Shown here: one piece after another, positions 46,575 through 55,613 of the stretch
Layout: each line of letters opens with the position of its first letter
Numbering within the stretch: the first letter of the stretch is position 1
Origin: Verrucomicrobiota bacterium
GTDB lineage: Bacteria > Verrucomicrobiota > Verrucomicrobiia > Limisphaerales > UBA1319
NCBI GenBank assembly: GCA_022709905.1
Contig: JAKLHY010000005.1
Coordinates: forward strand, 1-64,000
Direction of reading: 5' to 3'
DNA length: 64,000 nt
Notes under the pieces: model-generated
The model's database searches: none
What the model saw: only the letters and a program-made list of their open reading frames with translations
Told to the model about the DNA's origin: nothing
Position numbers and translations under genes: made by a program

Positions 46575-48917
46575 ATGATGACCTCAAAACCTTGGCCCCG
46601 CCGTCAGTTCATCCAGTCCACAACGATCGCCGCCGGAGGCCTGCTGGCCTGTGGTTGTGCCAGCGGAAAACGTCGTATCGCCTCGATTCCACCGGCTGAA
46701 CCAAAGCTTGTGTCCCTCCCGGAAGGCAACGCGCCTTCTCCCCTGCCCTTCCCGCATTTTCCAAACCGCTTATGCGCGTTCGTCTGGCGCAACTGGTCCC
46801 TCGTCCCCTTGGATCGCCTGGCTTCCGTTGTGGATGCTTCAGCCGCCGATATTCGAAATCTCGGGGAAGCCATGGGTTTGGGGCGCCCCCCCCGAATTAC
46901 CCGCGAACAACAACGGCGTTCCTATATTACCGTGATCAAACGCAACTGGCATCTCCTGTCCTACGAACAACTTCTCCAATTGCTGAACTGGACGGGTGAT
47001 GAACTCGCCTACACGCTGCGCGAGGATGATTTCCTCTTTGTCAAACTGGGTCATCTCAAACCACGATGCGCTCCCCTGAAGTTCGAACCGCTGGATTCAG
47101 CCGCCCAACGACAGTTGGAGAGGATGCGCCAAATAATCCAGCAGGAGTTTCCCGCCGGAGTGACCAGGGCTGAAGAGCCATTGTTCGATTTCGTCCGCCA
47201 ACTTTCGGCTCCCACTGAACAAGCGGCCTCGGCGCCCGCCAACTCGCCTCCCTCGTTGAGTTACTGTTATTCCTACTTTGCTCTTTATGGCGATCCCTTG
47301 CTCGAACCTGACCTGGATCCCTACCCGGATGGTTACCTGGCGAAACTCGCCCAAATGGGCGTCGGAGGCGTTTGGCTGCAGGCCGTCCTGACGCGCCTGG
47401 CGCCCTTTCCCTGGGACTCGGCTCTGAGTCAACGCTGGGAGGAACGCCAGGCCAATCTCCTTAAACTCACAGCACGACTTCGGCGCTATGGCATGGGCCT
47501 CTGGCTCTATCTCAATGAACCGCGCACACTGCCCCTCGCTTTCTTTGACAAACATCCCGACCTGCGAGGCATCGTCTCCGGCGATCATGCCACGCTTTGC
47601 ACCAGTCATTCCGAAGTCCAGCAATATCTCAGCGATGCCGTGGCCTCGGTCTCCCGGGCGGCGCCGGATCTCGCGGGTTTCTTCACCATCACCGCCTCCG
47701 AGAACCAAACCAATTGCTGGTCCCATGGCGGCGGCCAGAAATGCCCGCGCTGCGGCAAACGATCGCCCGCCGAGGTCATCGCGGAAGTCAACAGCCTCGT
47801 CTGCGCGGGCATTCGCAAGGCCAACACGTCCGCCCGCCTCCTCGCCTGGGATTGGGGATGGGCCGATTCATGGGCGGAAGAGGCCATCCGTCGTCTTCCT
47901 CCCGAAGCCGCTTTGATGAGCGTTAGCGAGTGGAGCCTGCCGATCCAACGGGGCGGAGTCTCGACAACGGTCGGCGAATACTCGATCTCCGCCATCGGTC
48001 CCGGTCCTCGATCCCGAAAACACTGGGCCGCCGCCCGACAACGGGGTCTCAAAACCGTCGCCAAAATCCAGGCCGGCAATACGTGGGAGCTCTCCGCCGT
48101 TCCTTATATCCCCGCCGTTGAAAATGTCGCCCGTCACGCCGCCAACCTCCGCGACGCGCAACTCGATGGTTTCATGCTCGGTTGGACCCTAGGCGGTTAC
48201 CCTTCGCCCAACCTGGAAGTCGTCGCGGAATTGCGCGCCTCCTCGTTCACCGTGGAACAGGCTATGAACCGCGTCGCCACCCGTCGTTACGGCCCCGAGG
48301 CCGCCCCAGCCGTGACCCGAGCCTGGCATGAGTTCAGCCGGGCATTCAGTGAATTTCCTTACCACGGCGGTCTGGTCTACTCCGCTCCCCTCCAGGTGGG
48401 CCCCGCCAACCTGCTCTACTCCCAACCCACAGGCTACCGCGCCTCGATGGTGGGTTTTCCCTATGACGACACCGAGTCCTGGCGCGCGGTCTATCCCCTC
48501 GACATATTCATCAGCCAATTGACCAAAGTCGCCCATGGCTTCGACGATGCCTTGTCGAAACTCAAGGCCGCAACCGATCCCCTGAAGTTATCTTCCCATC
48601 ATCGCAAGGCCTTGGCCGCCGAACAAAGTGTCGCAGAAGCGGCGGCGATTCATTTCCGGAGTGTCGCCAACCAGGCCCGATTCGTTCGCGCCAGAAACTC
48701 ACGAGCCGCCGCAACGTCATCGGCAGCCCAAGCCTCTTGCGCTGCGGAGATGAGAAACATTCTTCGCGAGGAGATCGACCTGGCCAAGCGGTTGCACGCC
48801 ATCCAAACCCGCGATTCTCGCATCGGCTTCGAGGCCTCGAACCATTACTTCTACATCCCGCTGGACTTGGCGGAAAAAGTCCTGAACTGCCGCCACCTGA
48901 TGACATCGCTGGAGTAA
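46575..48917 (+). CDS. Tat-type lipoprotein with glycosidase-like barrel, function unknown
   Basis: A protein of about 780 residues starting at 46575. PRRQFIQSTTIAAGGLLACGC combines a twin-arginine motif with a lipobox (LLAC-G), so it is probably a Tat-exported lipoprotein. After an N-terminal region (about 50-230), a barrel-like part begins SYCYSYFALYGDPLLEPDL and includes YLAKLAQMGVGGVWLQAVL, GLWLYLNEPRTLPLAFF and AGFFTITASENQTNCWSHGGG, next to a CPRCGKR motif that could bind a metal. A helical region with two coiled segments ends the protein. The pattern recalls family-20-like or other carbohydrate-active barrels, but no catalytic pair could be assigned. It ends the plus-strand run. Confidence 0.75.
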   Translation: MMTSKPWPRRQFIQSTTIAAGGLLACGCASGKRRIASIPPAEPKLVSLPEGNAPSPLPFPHFPNRLCAFVWRNWSLVPLDRLASVVDASAADIRNLGEAMGLGRPPRITREQQRRSYITVIKRNWHLLSYEQLLQLLNWTGDELAYTLREDDFLFVKLGHLKPRCAPLKFEPLDSAAQRQLERMRQIIQQEFPAGVTRAEEPLFDFVRQLSAPTEQAASAPANSPPSLSYCYSYFALYGDPLLEPDLDPYPDGYLAKLAQMGVGGVWLQAVLTRLAPFPWDSALSQRWEERQANLLKLTARLRRYGMGLWLYLNEPRTLPLAFFDKHPDLRGIVSGDHATLCTSHSEVQQYLSDAVASVSRAAPDLAGFFTITASENQTNCWSHGGGQKCPRCGKRSPAEVIAEVNSLVCAGIRKANTSARLLAWDWGWADSWAEEAIRRLPPEAALMSVSEWSLPIQRGGVSTTVGEYSISAIGPGPRSRKHWAAARQRGLKTVAKIQAGNTWELSAVPYIPAVENVARHAANLRDAQLDGFMLGWTLGGYPSPNLEVVAELRASSFTVEQAMNRVATRRYGPEAAPAVTRAWHEFSRAFSEFPYHGGLVYSAPLQVGPANLLYSQPTGYRASMVGFPYDDTESWRAVYPLDIFISQLTKVAHGFDDALSKLKAATDPLKLSSHHRKALAAEQSVAEAAAIHFRSVANQARFVRARNSRAAATSSAAQASCAAEMRNILREEIDLAKRLHAIQTRDSRIGFEASNHYFYIPLDLAEKVLNCRHLMTSLE

Positions 48918-49132
48918 AGAAGTGCCGCCAATTCGGCCATGGCCACAAAGCCCCTGCTCATCTCCTCCCGGATTGCCTTATCGGCTGCTTGCGCCCCTTC
49001 GTATCGATGCAGATACCGGATCACGCATGCGCGAACCAGCGATTCGCACAGCATCGTCTTGGCCGTGCCATACGCCTGGGATCGCATCCGGTCAGCCACA
49101 CATCGGAAAAGGTCATCACCGGCCTTGCGCAA
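48851..49132 (-). pseudogene. Possible remnant of a DUF4932-like peptidase gene
   Basis: A minus-strand frame, open beyond 49132, encodes LFRCVADRMRSQAYGTAKTM, then SLVRACVIRYLHRYEGAQAADKAI and REEMSRGFVAMAELAALL. This amphipathic layout reads as real protein and recalls the C-terminal part of DUF4932-type proteins. There is no ATG and no upstream catalytic part, and its tail lies antisense to the end of the preceding gene. It is taken as a decayed fragment; the family call is tentative. The remainder of the 386-base gap (49133-49303) shows only an uninterpretable continuation. Confidence 0.4.
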
Positions 49133-49303
49133 TTCGACTTCATGCCGGGATCCTGCCGCATCCCCGGGATCCCCGCAATCCTGGCGGTCTCGCCATGGCG
49201 CTCTGCGCCGACGCCGATGCCAGAACGCAGCCTCGCCAGCCCAATGGACCGGCTGCCAAGAGAAGCTTCCGATTGGATATGGACCCGCCCGATGAACGGC
49301 CGG

Positions 49304-52300
49304 CTACCTGGCCTCGATGAGGTCAGAAAGACCGGCGTCGATGTATTGTCCGCCTCCTGTCTGGCGGCAATGGATGGCGATGACGTTCTTCCCCTGTTTC
49401 AGCGCGGCCTGGCCTTGGGGCGTCAGGGGGATCGCCTCGTATTCCGTGGTGTAACCACTGGCGGAGGCGGCCAGAATGCCGTTCAAGTAGACCTCGACAT
49501 CCTCGTCGTGGTGAATTTTGAGGGCGGCGTTTTTCCAGTTGCCCGCGGGGAGTGTGAACTCGCGTCGCAGCCAGATGTTCGGGGTATTCCATTCGGTGCG
49601 GACCACAGCGCCCGGGGTGCCGCGGGTGCCGAAACCGGAGCGGCCTTGTTTCCAGCCGGCATCGTCAAAATCGGATTTAAACCAGTCCGCGGCCGGTTTC
49701 TGGGTGGTGAACCGCCAACTAACGGCTTCATCATCGGCGGTGGGCAGCACGGTGATGAGGGTGGGAGCCTTGGGCATGGGAGCGTAGTCTTTGGCTTTGG
49801 TTACGTCCCGGCGGGCGTATTTGGCCCAGGCCGCCTTGTCATAGAGCATCTGCAAGAAGACACCGCCGACGACCGGGCGGGCGGTGAATCCGACTTTCCT
49901 GGCAGTCTTAGTTTGATACCAATCGCTCATGGGGGATCGATCCGGGGTTTCGTTGAGGTATAGGTAAACAGGATCCAGCAGGGCGGTGAAGTCCTCGCGA
50001 TTCTGCGTCAAGGTCGCCGTCCATAGAATCCAATCGAGCTTGGTGTAAGTTTGGCGATTGTCGAGAGGCAGGCCATAGCGGTTTTGCATCTTGCGATAAA
50101 AATCCATCTCTTTCCGAAGGACATCGCCGGGGAACAAGTTCAAGCCCAGGATGCGATCCCAAACCAGGTTATACTTTTGGCTCCAGGTGCCGGGTTTGTC
50201 GAACGCCAGACGGTATTTTTCGCCATCGGCGGCTTCCTTGACCCAGCGCGCGGCAAACTCCCGAGCCAAGTTGAAATACTCGGAGGCGCGGTCTTTGTCT
50301 CCGCGCATTTCGCACAGCTTCGCGAAGGAGCCCAGGCCGCAAATTGCTTTGGCGCTGAGATTGACGTTGTGAGCAAGGTGTCCGGCAAAATCGTCGGTGC
50401 ACAGCTGGTTTTCGGGATCAAATCCCTTGGCTTTGAGGTATTCGGCCCATTTCTCCAACTGCGGCCAGTAAAGGCCGGCAAAATCGGCGTGGCCTTCCAT
50501 CTGGGCGACCGCCGCCATCAGGATCAGGAGGTTGCCGCTTTCCTCGACCGGCATTTGATTTTCCTCGGTGCGCTCTCCCCCGCCATAGCGCTGGCCATTG
50601 GCGTGTGGATATTGTCCGAGGTCATGCGGAGCGAACGGGAATTTCCAGCGGTCACTGGCGGCATAGTTCATGAAGGGCACGAGGAACGACTTGGCCAACG
50701 AGGGCCCGAACAGCAGGAATTGTGGGGCCATGGGGTAGAACACATCCGATGTGCCGATGCATCCGTTGGAGTGATTTTCCTTGCAGAACGAAATCGGCTG
50801 GCCGTTCGCGTCGGCGACAAATTTACCGGCGGCAAAGCAGTGGCGATAGGCCAGCGCGCAGAGCCGGGCGTACTTTTCACCTCCGGCCCGGGTCAGGTCG
50901 CCCATCAGTTCCTGATCGAAAGCCTCGCACCGTTTGCGGAGGGATTCGAGTTGCCGTGCGGCTGCCTGCAGCAAGTCGGAAGCTTCCCAGCCGTTCCGGC
51001 GCCAATAGGGGCGCAGGTTCTTGCGCATATATTGGATGGAATAGAGGTCGTTATAGGCCAGCAGGACGCATCGAGAAACGGGTTGTTTGGTGACTTTGCC
51101 GAGTCGCAATACAAGACCAGCGGCCACATTCTCGGCAGCCGCGGGCGCTGCGAGCGAGCTTTGGGGAACGGTCTTCCAGCCATGCTCGACAAAACCAGCC
51201 TGCAGGTCGCTTCGTCCCGCAAAGGCCTGTCCTGCCACGTCGGCCTTCGGAGCGGCCAGATAAAGATAACCCCAGTCAATCCGGATATCGTCCCCTCTCT
51301 TAGCCAGAATAGACTGGTCCTTGGATCCCATCTTGAGGGCTGTCAGATCCCCCGCTTGTTCGACCGCCCAGACCACCTGCTGGTTGGGGGTATTCACCGT
51401 GATTTCGCCCGCCGCATCACAATAGAGAACCACATCATGCGATCGGCCGTCGATGGAACGAAACTCGTAGGTCAAATACGTGACCGGCCACGAAAGAACA
51501 TCCAGGTCCTCCGGCAGAGCGGGAGTCAGAAAGGTGAGGGTCAACTCCACCCCGGCGCCGGCAAATGTATAAACAGTCCGTGTCGGTAATACCATCAGGT
51601 TCTTCTGTTCCAACGCGGGCACGGAGGCGGGCGAAGCGCCCATGATCCGGTAGGGTTTGCCATCCACACGCACCAGACTTCCCAGACGATGAGGTTTGCC
51701 CGTCCAGTGAACGGTGTCTTCTTCGGACAACCGATCGGCGGGCGACCAAATGCTGAAATAGGGATCACAGGCCACCAGAGGCGTTGCGGGAGGGATCAAT
51801 TGAGTGCCCAAGGCCTTGCGTGGAGCTGGTGGGGTGTAAACCTCGAGGTTGGCTTCCGTAATGCGCGCCTGGTCCATTTTGACCCTGGCGCGGTCATAGG
51901 TCATCAGGCCATTCACTTCGACCTCGACATCGGTGGTCTGCGTGTAGACGGCGGCGGATAATCCTTGGTCGCCGGTCAGCACCCGGAGTTTCCGGATCAG
52001 GCTTACATAAGCGTCGGTCAGTTCAGCCGATGACTTGTAGCTGCGGTATCCCCAGTTCTTTTCATCCTGCCAGGTATGACCTTTCACGGGCAATCCCAGG
52101 CCCCCAAATTCACCCAGGACACCGGCGCGCTTGGCCTCCAGGGACGGCGCATCGGGACCGGGATAAACATGGATGTCCATGACATCGCCCACACGGCGGT
52201 CTGTCCAGCCGCTGGCGTTGTTCACCAGGCGGGTTGGATCCCACTTTTTTATAAGATCCACGATGCGGGCCGTATCCCATTGACCCCAGCCTTCGTTGTA

Positions 52301-53659
52301 GGGAACCCACATTACGATGGATGGGTGGTTGTAGAAACCCTCGACCAATGCCTTCAGTTCTTTTTCGAATTGGCGGCCGGACTCAGGGGAACGGGTTATA
52401 TCCGGATCCCGGGTTCCGATGTATTTGTCGCCGCTCGGCATATCCTGCCAGACCAGCAGGCCGAGTTTGTCGCACCAATAATACCAGCGGGCCGGCTCGA
52501 TCTTGACATGTTTGCGGGCCATGTTGAATCCCAGGCGCTTGGTCATCTCGATATCGTAACGCAAGGCCTCGTCGGTCGGCGCCGTATAAAGGCCGTCGGG
52601 CCAAAATCCCTGGTCCAGGGGACCGAATTGGAACAGCGGCTGGTTGTTTAGACAAAGACGCAGCGCGCCTTTGGAGTCCGGGCCGAGGGCAATTTTGCGC
52701 ATCCCGAAGTAGCTCTCGATCTGGTCCACCTTGCGGCCGTTCTCCAAAAGCGTGATCCGGAGGTTATACAGGAACGGCGAGGCGGGCGACCACGGCTTGG
52801 CATTGGGCACGGACATCTTGATGCTGGGCGATGCCTGCGGCGGAATCGATCGGGTTGTCGCCAGAACCTCCACTTTGCCTTCCTGAACCACCTTCCTGCC
52901 CTCCAGGACTTCCACCTGGAATTCGGTTCGACCTCCCGTCGTCAACGCCTGGGCCTGGACGGTCACCGCTGACGCATCGAAATCAGGCGTAATCCGCAAC
53001 TTGCGGATATGGGCGGGCTCCACCGGCTCCAACCAGGCGGTCTGCCAAATCCCGCTGGTCGGCGTGTACCAAATGCCGTTGGGCCGCTGAACCTGTTTGC
53101 CGCGCGGCTGAGTGCCCGCGTCGGTTGGATCCCAGACGGCCACGACAATCTCCTGGGGCCCCGATGGTTTTAACGCGCGGGTGATCTCCAACGAGAAACC
53201 GTCGTATCCCCCTTGATGACTTCCCACCTCCTGGCCATTCACGTAAACCGTCGCCTCCCAATCCACAGCCCCAAAGTTCAGCATGACCTGCTTGTTCTTC
53301 CAACTGCGGGGCACCACAAAGCTCCGCTGATACCAAAGGCGTTGTTTGTCGGTGACGCGGCGCATCACCCCGGACAGGGCGGATTCGACAGGAAAAGGCA
53401 CGAGGATCTGGCCGTCCCAGTTTGCCGGGCGGCTGGATTCCTTATCCACAATCGCGTAGTTCCAGAGCCCATTCAGGTTCAACCACTCCTCACGCGCCAT
53501 TTGTGGGCGCGGGTACTCGGGATGCACCTTGGATGGAGTCACCTGTTTGGCCCAGCGAGTCATTAACGGGCCGGGCGCCGGTTTCCATTCCGCCGCAGCC
53601 CATGCATTGAAAGACATCCACCCGACCAGAGCCAAGATCAATCCAATTCGCGCTTTCAT
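49304..53659 (-). CDS. Giant exported GH2 glycosidase fused to glutaminase-like and C-terminal beta domains
   Basis: A 1451-residue protein with signal peptide (LILALVGWMSFNAWAA). Residues about 45-610 form a glycoside hydrolase family 2 unit: jelly-roll (LNLNGLWNYAI), immunoglobulin-like domain, and barrel with acid/base N455-E456 (PYNEGWGQWD) and nucleophile E517 (VLGEFGG). From about 615 (LGTQLIPPATPLVACDPYFSIW) to about 1300 lies a region like fungal glutaminase A (DUF4965/DUF5127/DUF1793-type), with ENHSNGCIGTSDVFYP and EESGNLLILMAAVA. The last 150 residues form a galactose-binding-like beta domain (WLRREFTLPAG; DEDVEVYLNGI). Probably beta-galactosidase- or glucuronidase-like; the role of the glutaminase-like part is unclear. 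It ends a four-gene operon. Confidence 0.86.
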   Translation of the reverse strand: MKARIGLILALVGWMSFNAWAAAEWKPAPGPLMTRWAKQVTPSKVHPEYPRPQMAREEWLNLNGLWNYAIVDKESSRPANWDGQILVPFPVESALSGVMRRVTDKQRLWYQRSFVVPRSWKNKQVMLNFGAVDWEATVYVNGQEVGSHQGGYDGFSLEITRALKPSGPQEIVVAVWDPTDAGTQPRGKQVQRPNGIWYTPTSGIWQTAWLEPVEPAHIRKLRITPDFDASAVTVQAQALTTGGRTEFQVEVLEGRKVVQEGKVEVLATTRSIPPQASPSIKMSVPNAKPWSPASPFLYNLRITLLENGRKVDQIESYFGMRKIALGPDSKGALRLCLNNQPLFQFGPLDQGFWPDGLYTAPTDEALRYDIEMTKRLGFNMARKHVKIEPARWYYWCDKLGLLVWQDMPSGDKYIGTRDPDITRSPESGRQFEKELKALVEGFYNHPSIVMWVPYNEGWGQWDTARIVDLIKKWDPTRLVNNASGWTDRRVGDVMDIHVYPGPDAPSLEAKRAGVLGEFGGLGLPVKGHTWQDEKNWGYRSYKSSAELTDAYVSLIRKLRVLTGDQGLSAAVYTQTTDVEVEVNGLMTYDRARVKMDQARITEANLEVYTPPAPRKALGTQLIPPATPLVACDPYFSIWSPADRLSEEDTVHWTGKPHRLGSLVRVDGKPYRIMGASPASVPALEQKNLMVLPTRTVYTFAGAGVELTLTFLTPALPEDLDVLSWPVTYLTYEFRSIDGRSHDVVLYCDAAGEITVNTPNQQVVWAVEQAGDLTALKMGSKDQSILAKRGDDIRIDWGYLYLAAPKADVAGQAFAGRSDLQAGFVEHGWKTVPQSSLAAPAAAENVAAGLVLRLGKVTKQPVSRCVLLAYNDLYSIQYMRKNLRPYWRRNGWEASDLLQAAARQLESLRKRCEAFDQELMGDLTRAGGEKYARLCALAYRHCFAAGKFVADANGQPISFCKENHSNGCIGTSDVFYPMAPQFLLFGPSLAKSFLVPFMNYAASDRWKFPFAPHDLGQYPHANGQRYGGGERTEENQMPVEESGNLLILMAAVAQMEGHADFAGLYWPQLEKWAEYLKAKGFDPENQLCTDDFAGHLAHNVNLSAKAICGLGSFAKLCEMRGDKDRASEYFNLAREFAARWVKEAADGEKYRLAFDKPGTWSQKYNLVWDRILGLNLFPGDVLRKEMDFYRKMQNRYGLPLDNRQTYTKLDWILWTATLTQNREDFTALLDPVYLYLNETPDRSPMSDWYQTKTARKVGFTARPVVGGVFLQMLYDKAAWAKYARRDVTKAKDYAPMPKAPTLITVLPTADDEAVSWRFTTQKPAADWFKSDFDDAGWKQGRSGFGTRGTPGAVVRTEWNTPNIWLRREFTLPAGNWKNAALKIHHDEDVEVYLNGILAASASGYTTEYEAIPLTPQGQAALKQGKNVIAIHCRQTGGGQYIDAGLSDLIEAR

Positions 53660-53775
53660 ATTGTTCAGAAATTGTGCTCAGCATGCCGGATTAAGCCCCA
53701 GGAGCCAAGACAGGAATAGGTCAAAATCTGAAGAATTCCGGTCAGTCTGCATCTCATTCATCCGCCTCGGAACGA

Positions 53776-54009
53776 TCAACCCCACCAGGCATAAACCAAG
53801 ATCTGAACTAACGCGATCCCGATGGCCCACAAACGGACATTGCTCCACCATCTGGGCGCGCCATCGGCCTTGCCGGTCATGTGGGCTGGCATGCAAAGCA
53901 AAACAACGATCAGCAAGCCAAAAACAGCCATCACGGCGGCTTTCCCCGCCCACGAACCTCCCTGAACCGCCTCAATCATGCTCATGCAAAGGATCCCGAT
54001 ACTGTTCAT
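53776..54009 (-). CDS. Small two-helix membrane protein coupled to the SSS symporter
   Basis: A 77-residue protein starting at 54009 (MNSIGILCMSM). Two membrane segments are visible: GKAAVMAVFGLLIVVLLCMP and LWAIGIALVQILVYAWW, with a basic loop between. Its ATG overlaps the symporter TGA (ATGA), so translation is coupled. Small partner subunits are known for some sodium:solute symporters (for example YjcH with ActP, DUF4212 proteins), but this one was not recognised as either. A role as symporter accessory subunit is inferred. Confidence 0.7.
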   Translation of the reverse strand: MNSIGILCMSMIEAVQGGSWAGKAAVMAVFGLLIVVLLCMPAHMTGKADGAPRWWSNVRLWAIGIALVQILVYAWWG

Positions 54010-55544
54010 GGTTGAATCCTTTCTTCCGCAGGCAGCCAGCAAACCAGTCCGCGTAATCGTTGGGGTTCATGAGGTCTCGTGAAGGCACTCACGATCGCCA
54101 CCGTCGACAGAGCAGTCACAAACGACCACCAGGCCACCCAAAGATACGGGACGCCTTTCTGCATTCCGAACAGCCATGGCGCTGAATTCAGCCCGGCCGA
54201 TGTCATCACCCCCGTCACCATGCCCGCCACCCCTCCCCACGCCGTGGCCCTCCGCGTCAGCATTCCCATGAGCAGAAGCGCCAGCAACGGCCCCTGAAAA
54301 AACGAGAGAAAGGTCTGGAACGCCTCGAAGACGGATCCAAAACCGGCCTTGATCGGATAACTGATGGCGACGCCTCCCAACAACAAACCGATCACCAGCC
54401 AGCGGCCCAGGGCCAGGCATTCCTGGTCCGTGGCCTCGGGATGAATGAAGGGGCGGTAGACATCGGTCACAATCATGGTGCTTGCCGAGTTGACATAGGA
54501 ATCCAGGTTGGACATCACGCCGGCGAAAAAGGCGCCCATGACCAGCCCCAAAACACCGGGAGGCAAAAGCCGCACCACCAGCATCGGCAAGACCCGGTTG
54601 CCGTCCCAATTCTCACCCGGTTGACCGAGTTCCGATGAAAAGAGCGCGAGGGCGACCAGTCCAGGAACCACCAGCAACACGGGAAACACCAACTTGATCG
54701 CCGCACAAAACACATACGAGGCGCGGGCCTCGTTTTCGGTGCGGGTGCCCAGAGTGCGTTGCACGATCGCCTGATTGCCAATCCAATAGGCCGGCCCCAG
54801 GACAAATCCCAATCCCAACAGGACCGCAGGCCATGGAAAAACGGGGTGATCGGCAGGCGGCAGCAGATCCAGGTGATGCCGCGTCCATTCCATCCGTGAC
54901 ACGGCCTGCTCGATGCCGCTCCACCCTCCGGCTTCGGCCAATCCCAGGCCGCAGATCAAGGCGGCGCCGATAATCAACACGACGCAGGAGAGGGAGTCGG
55001 TCACCACAACAGCGCGCAATCCGCCCCAGGCCGTGTAGATCCCGACCAAAACCGCCGTCGAAAGAACCGACAACCAGAAGTTCCAACCTAACAGCACTTC
55101 GAACATCGCCGCCGCGCTAACATAGATCGTTCCCAGCGTTCCCACCATGAACAGGATCCAAATTACCGCAAAAAAGGTCCGGACACCCAGGTTGTAGCGC
55201 CGGCCCAAGTATTCGGGGACTGTATACACGCCCGCCAGCCAGAAGAACGGCATGAAGAAGAAGGCCGCCACCAGAACAGGAAAGATGCATCCAATGAAAT
55301 CGAAATTCATCATCACCAACCCGTAGCGGTAAGAATCGCCCGCCAACCCGATCATGTCCTTGGCCCCGATGTCCGAGACCACCAGCGACAGGCCGGCCGC
55401 CCACCAGGGAAGAGATTTCCCCGCCAGAAAGAAGTCCTTGCCGCTCTGGATGCCCCGGCTATACCAAATCCCCAGCGCGGCGACACCCCCCAGGTAGACG
55501 ACAACCAGGACCAAATCAACGGCTGTCAGGTGAATTTTAAACAT
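54006..55544 (-). CDS. Sodium:solute symporter family (SSS) transporter
   Basis: A 512-residue protein with about 13 helices. Family parts: DFFLAGKSLPWWAAGLSLVVSDIGAKDMIGLAGDSYRYG (first helices and sodium-site region), FFWLAGVYTVPEYLGRRYN, and NLDSYVNSASTMIVTDVYRPF with the conserved serines of the second sodium site. Its placement after GH172 and before the GH2 fusion suggests it imports the sugar released by them. Substrate cannot be read from sequence. It begins 69 bases after the GH172 gene. Confidence 0.92.
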   Translation of the reverse strand: MFKIHLTAVDLVLVVVYLGGVAALGIWYSRGIQSGKDFFLAGKSLPWWAAGLSLVVSDIGAKDMIGLAGDSYRYGLVMMNFDFIGCIFPVLVAAFFFMPFFWLAGVYTVPEYLGRRYNLGVRTFFAVIWILFMVGTLGTIYVSAAAMFEVLLGWNFWLSVLSTAVLVGIYTAWGGLRAVVVTDSLSCVVLIIGAALICGLGLAEAGGWSGIEQAVSRMEWTRHHLDLLPPADHPVFPWPAVLLGLGFVLGPAYWIGNQAIVQRTLGTRTENEARASYVFCAAIKLVFPVLLVVPGLVALALFSSELGQPGENWDGNRVLPMLVVRLLPPGVLGLVMGAFFAGVMSNLDSYVNSASTMIVTDVYRPFIHPEATDQECLALGRWLVIGLLLGGVAISYPIKAGFGSVFEAFQTFLSFFQGPLLALLLMGMLTRRATAWGGVAGMVTGVMTSAGLNSAPWLFGMQKGVPYLWVAWWSFVTALSTVAIVSAFTRPHEPQRLRGLVCWLPAEERIQP

Positions 55545-55613
55545 AAGATGGGTAATCTCGATTGTGATGCGATCGTCCGAATGACTTCGACGTTTTCTCT
55601 CCAGCCGCCGGAA

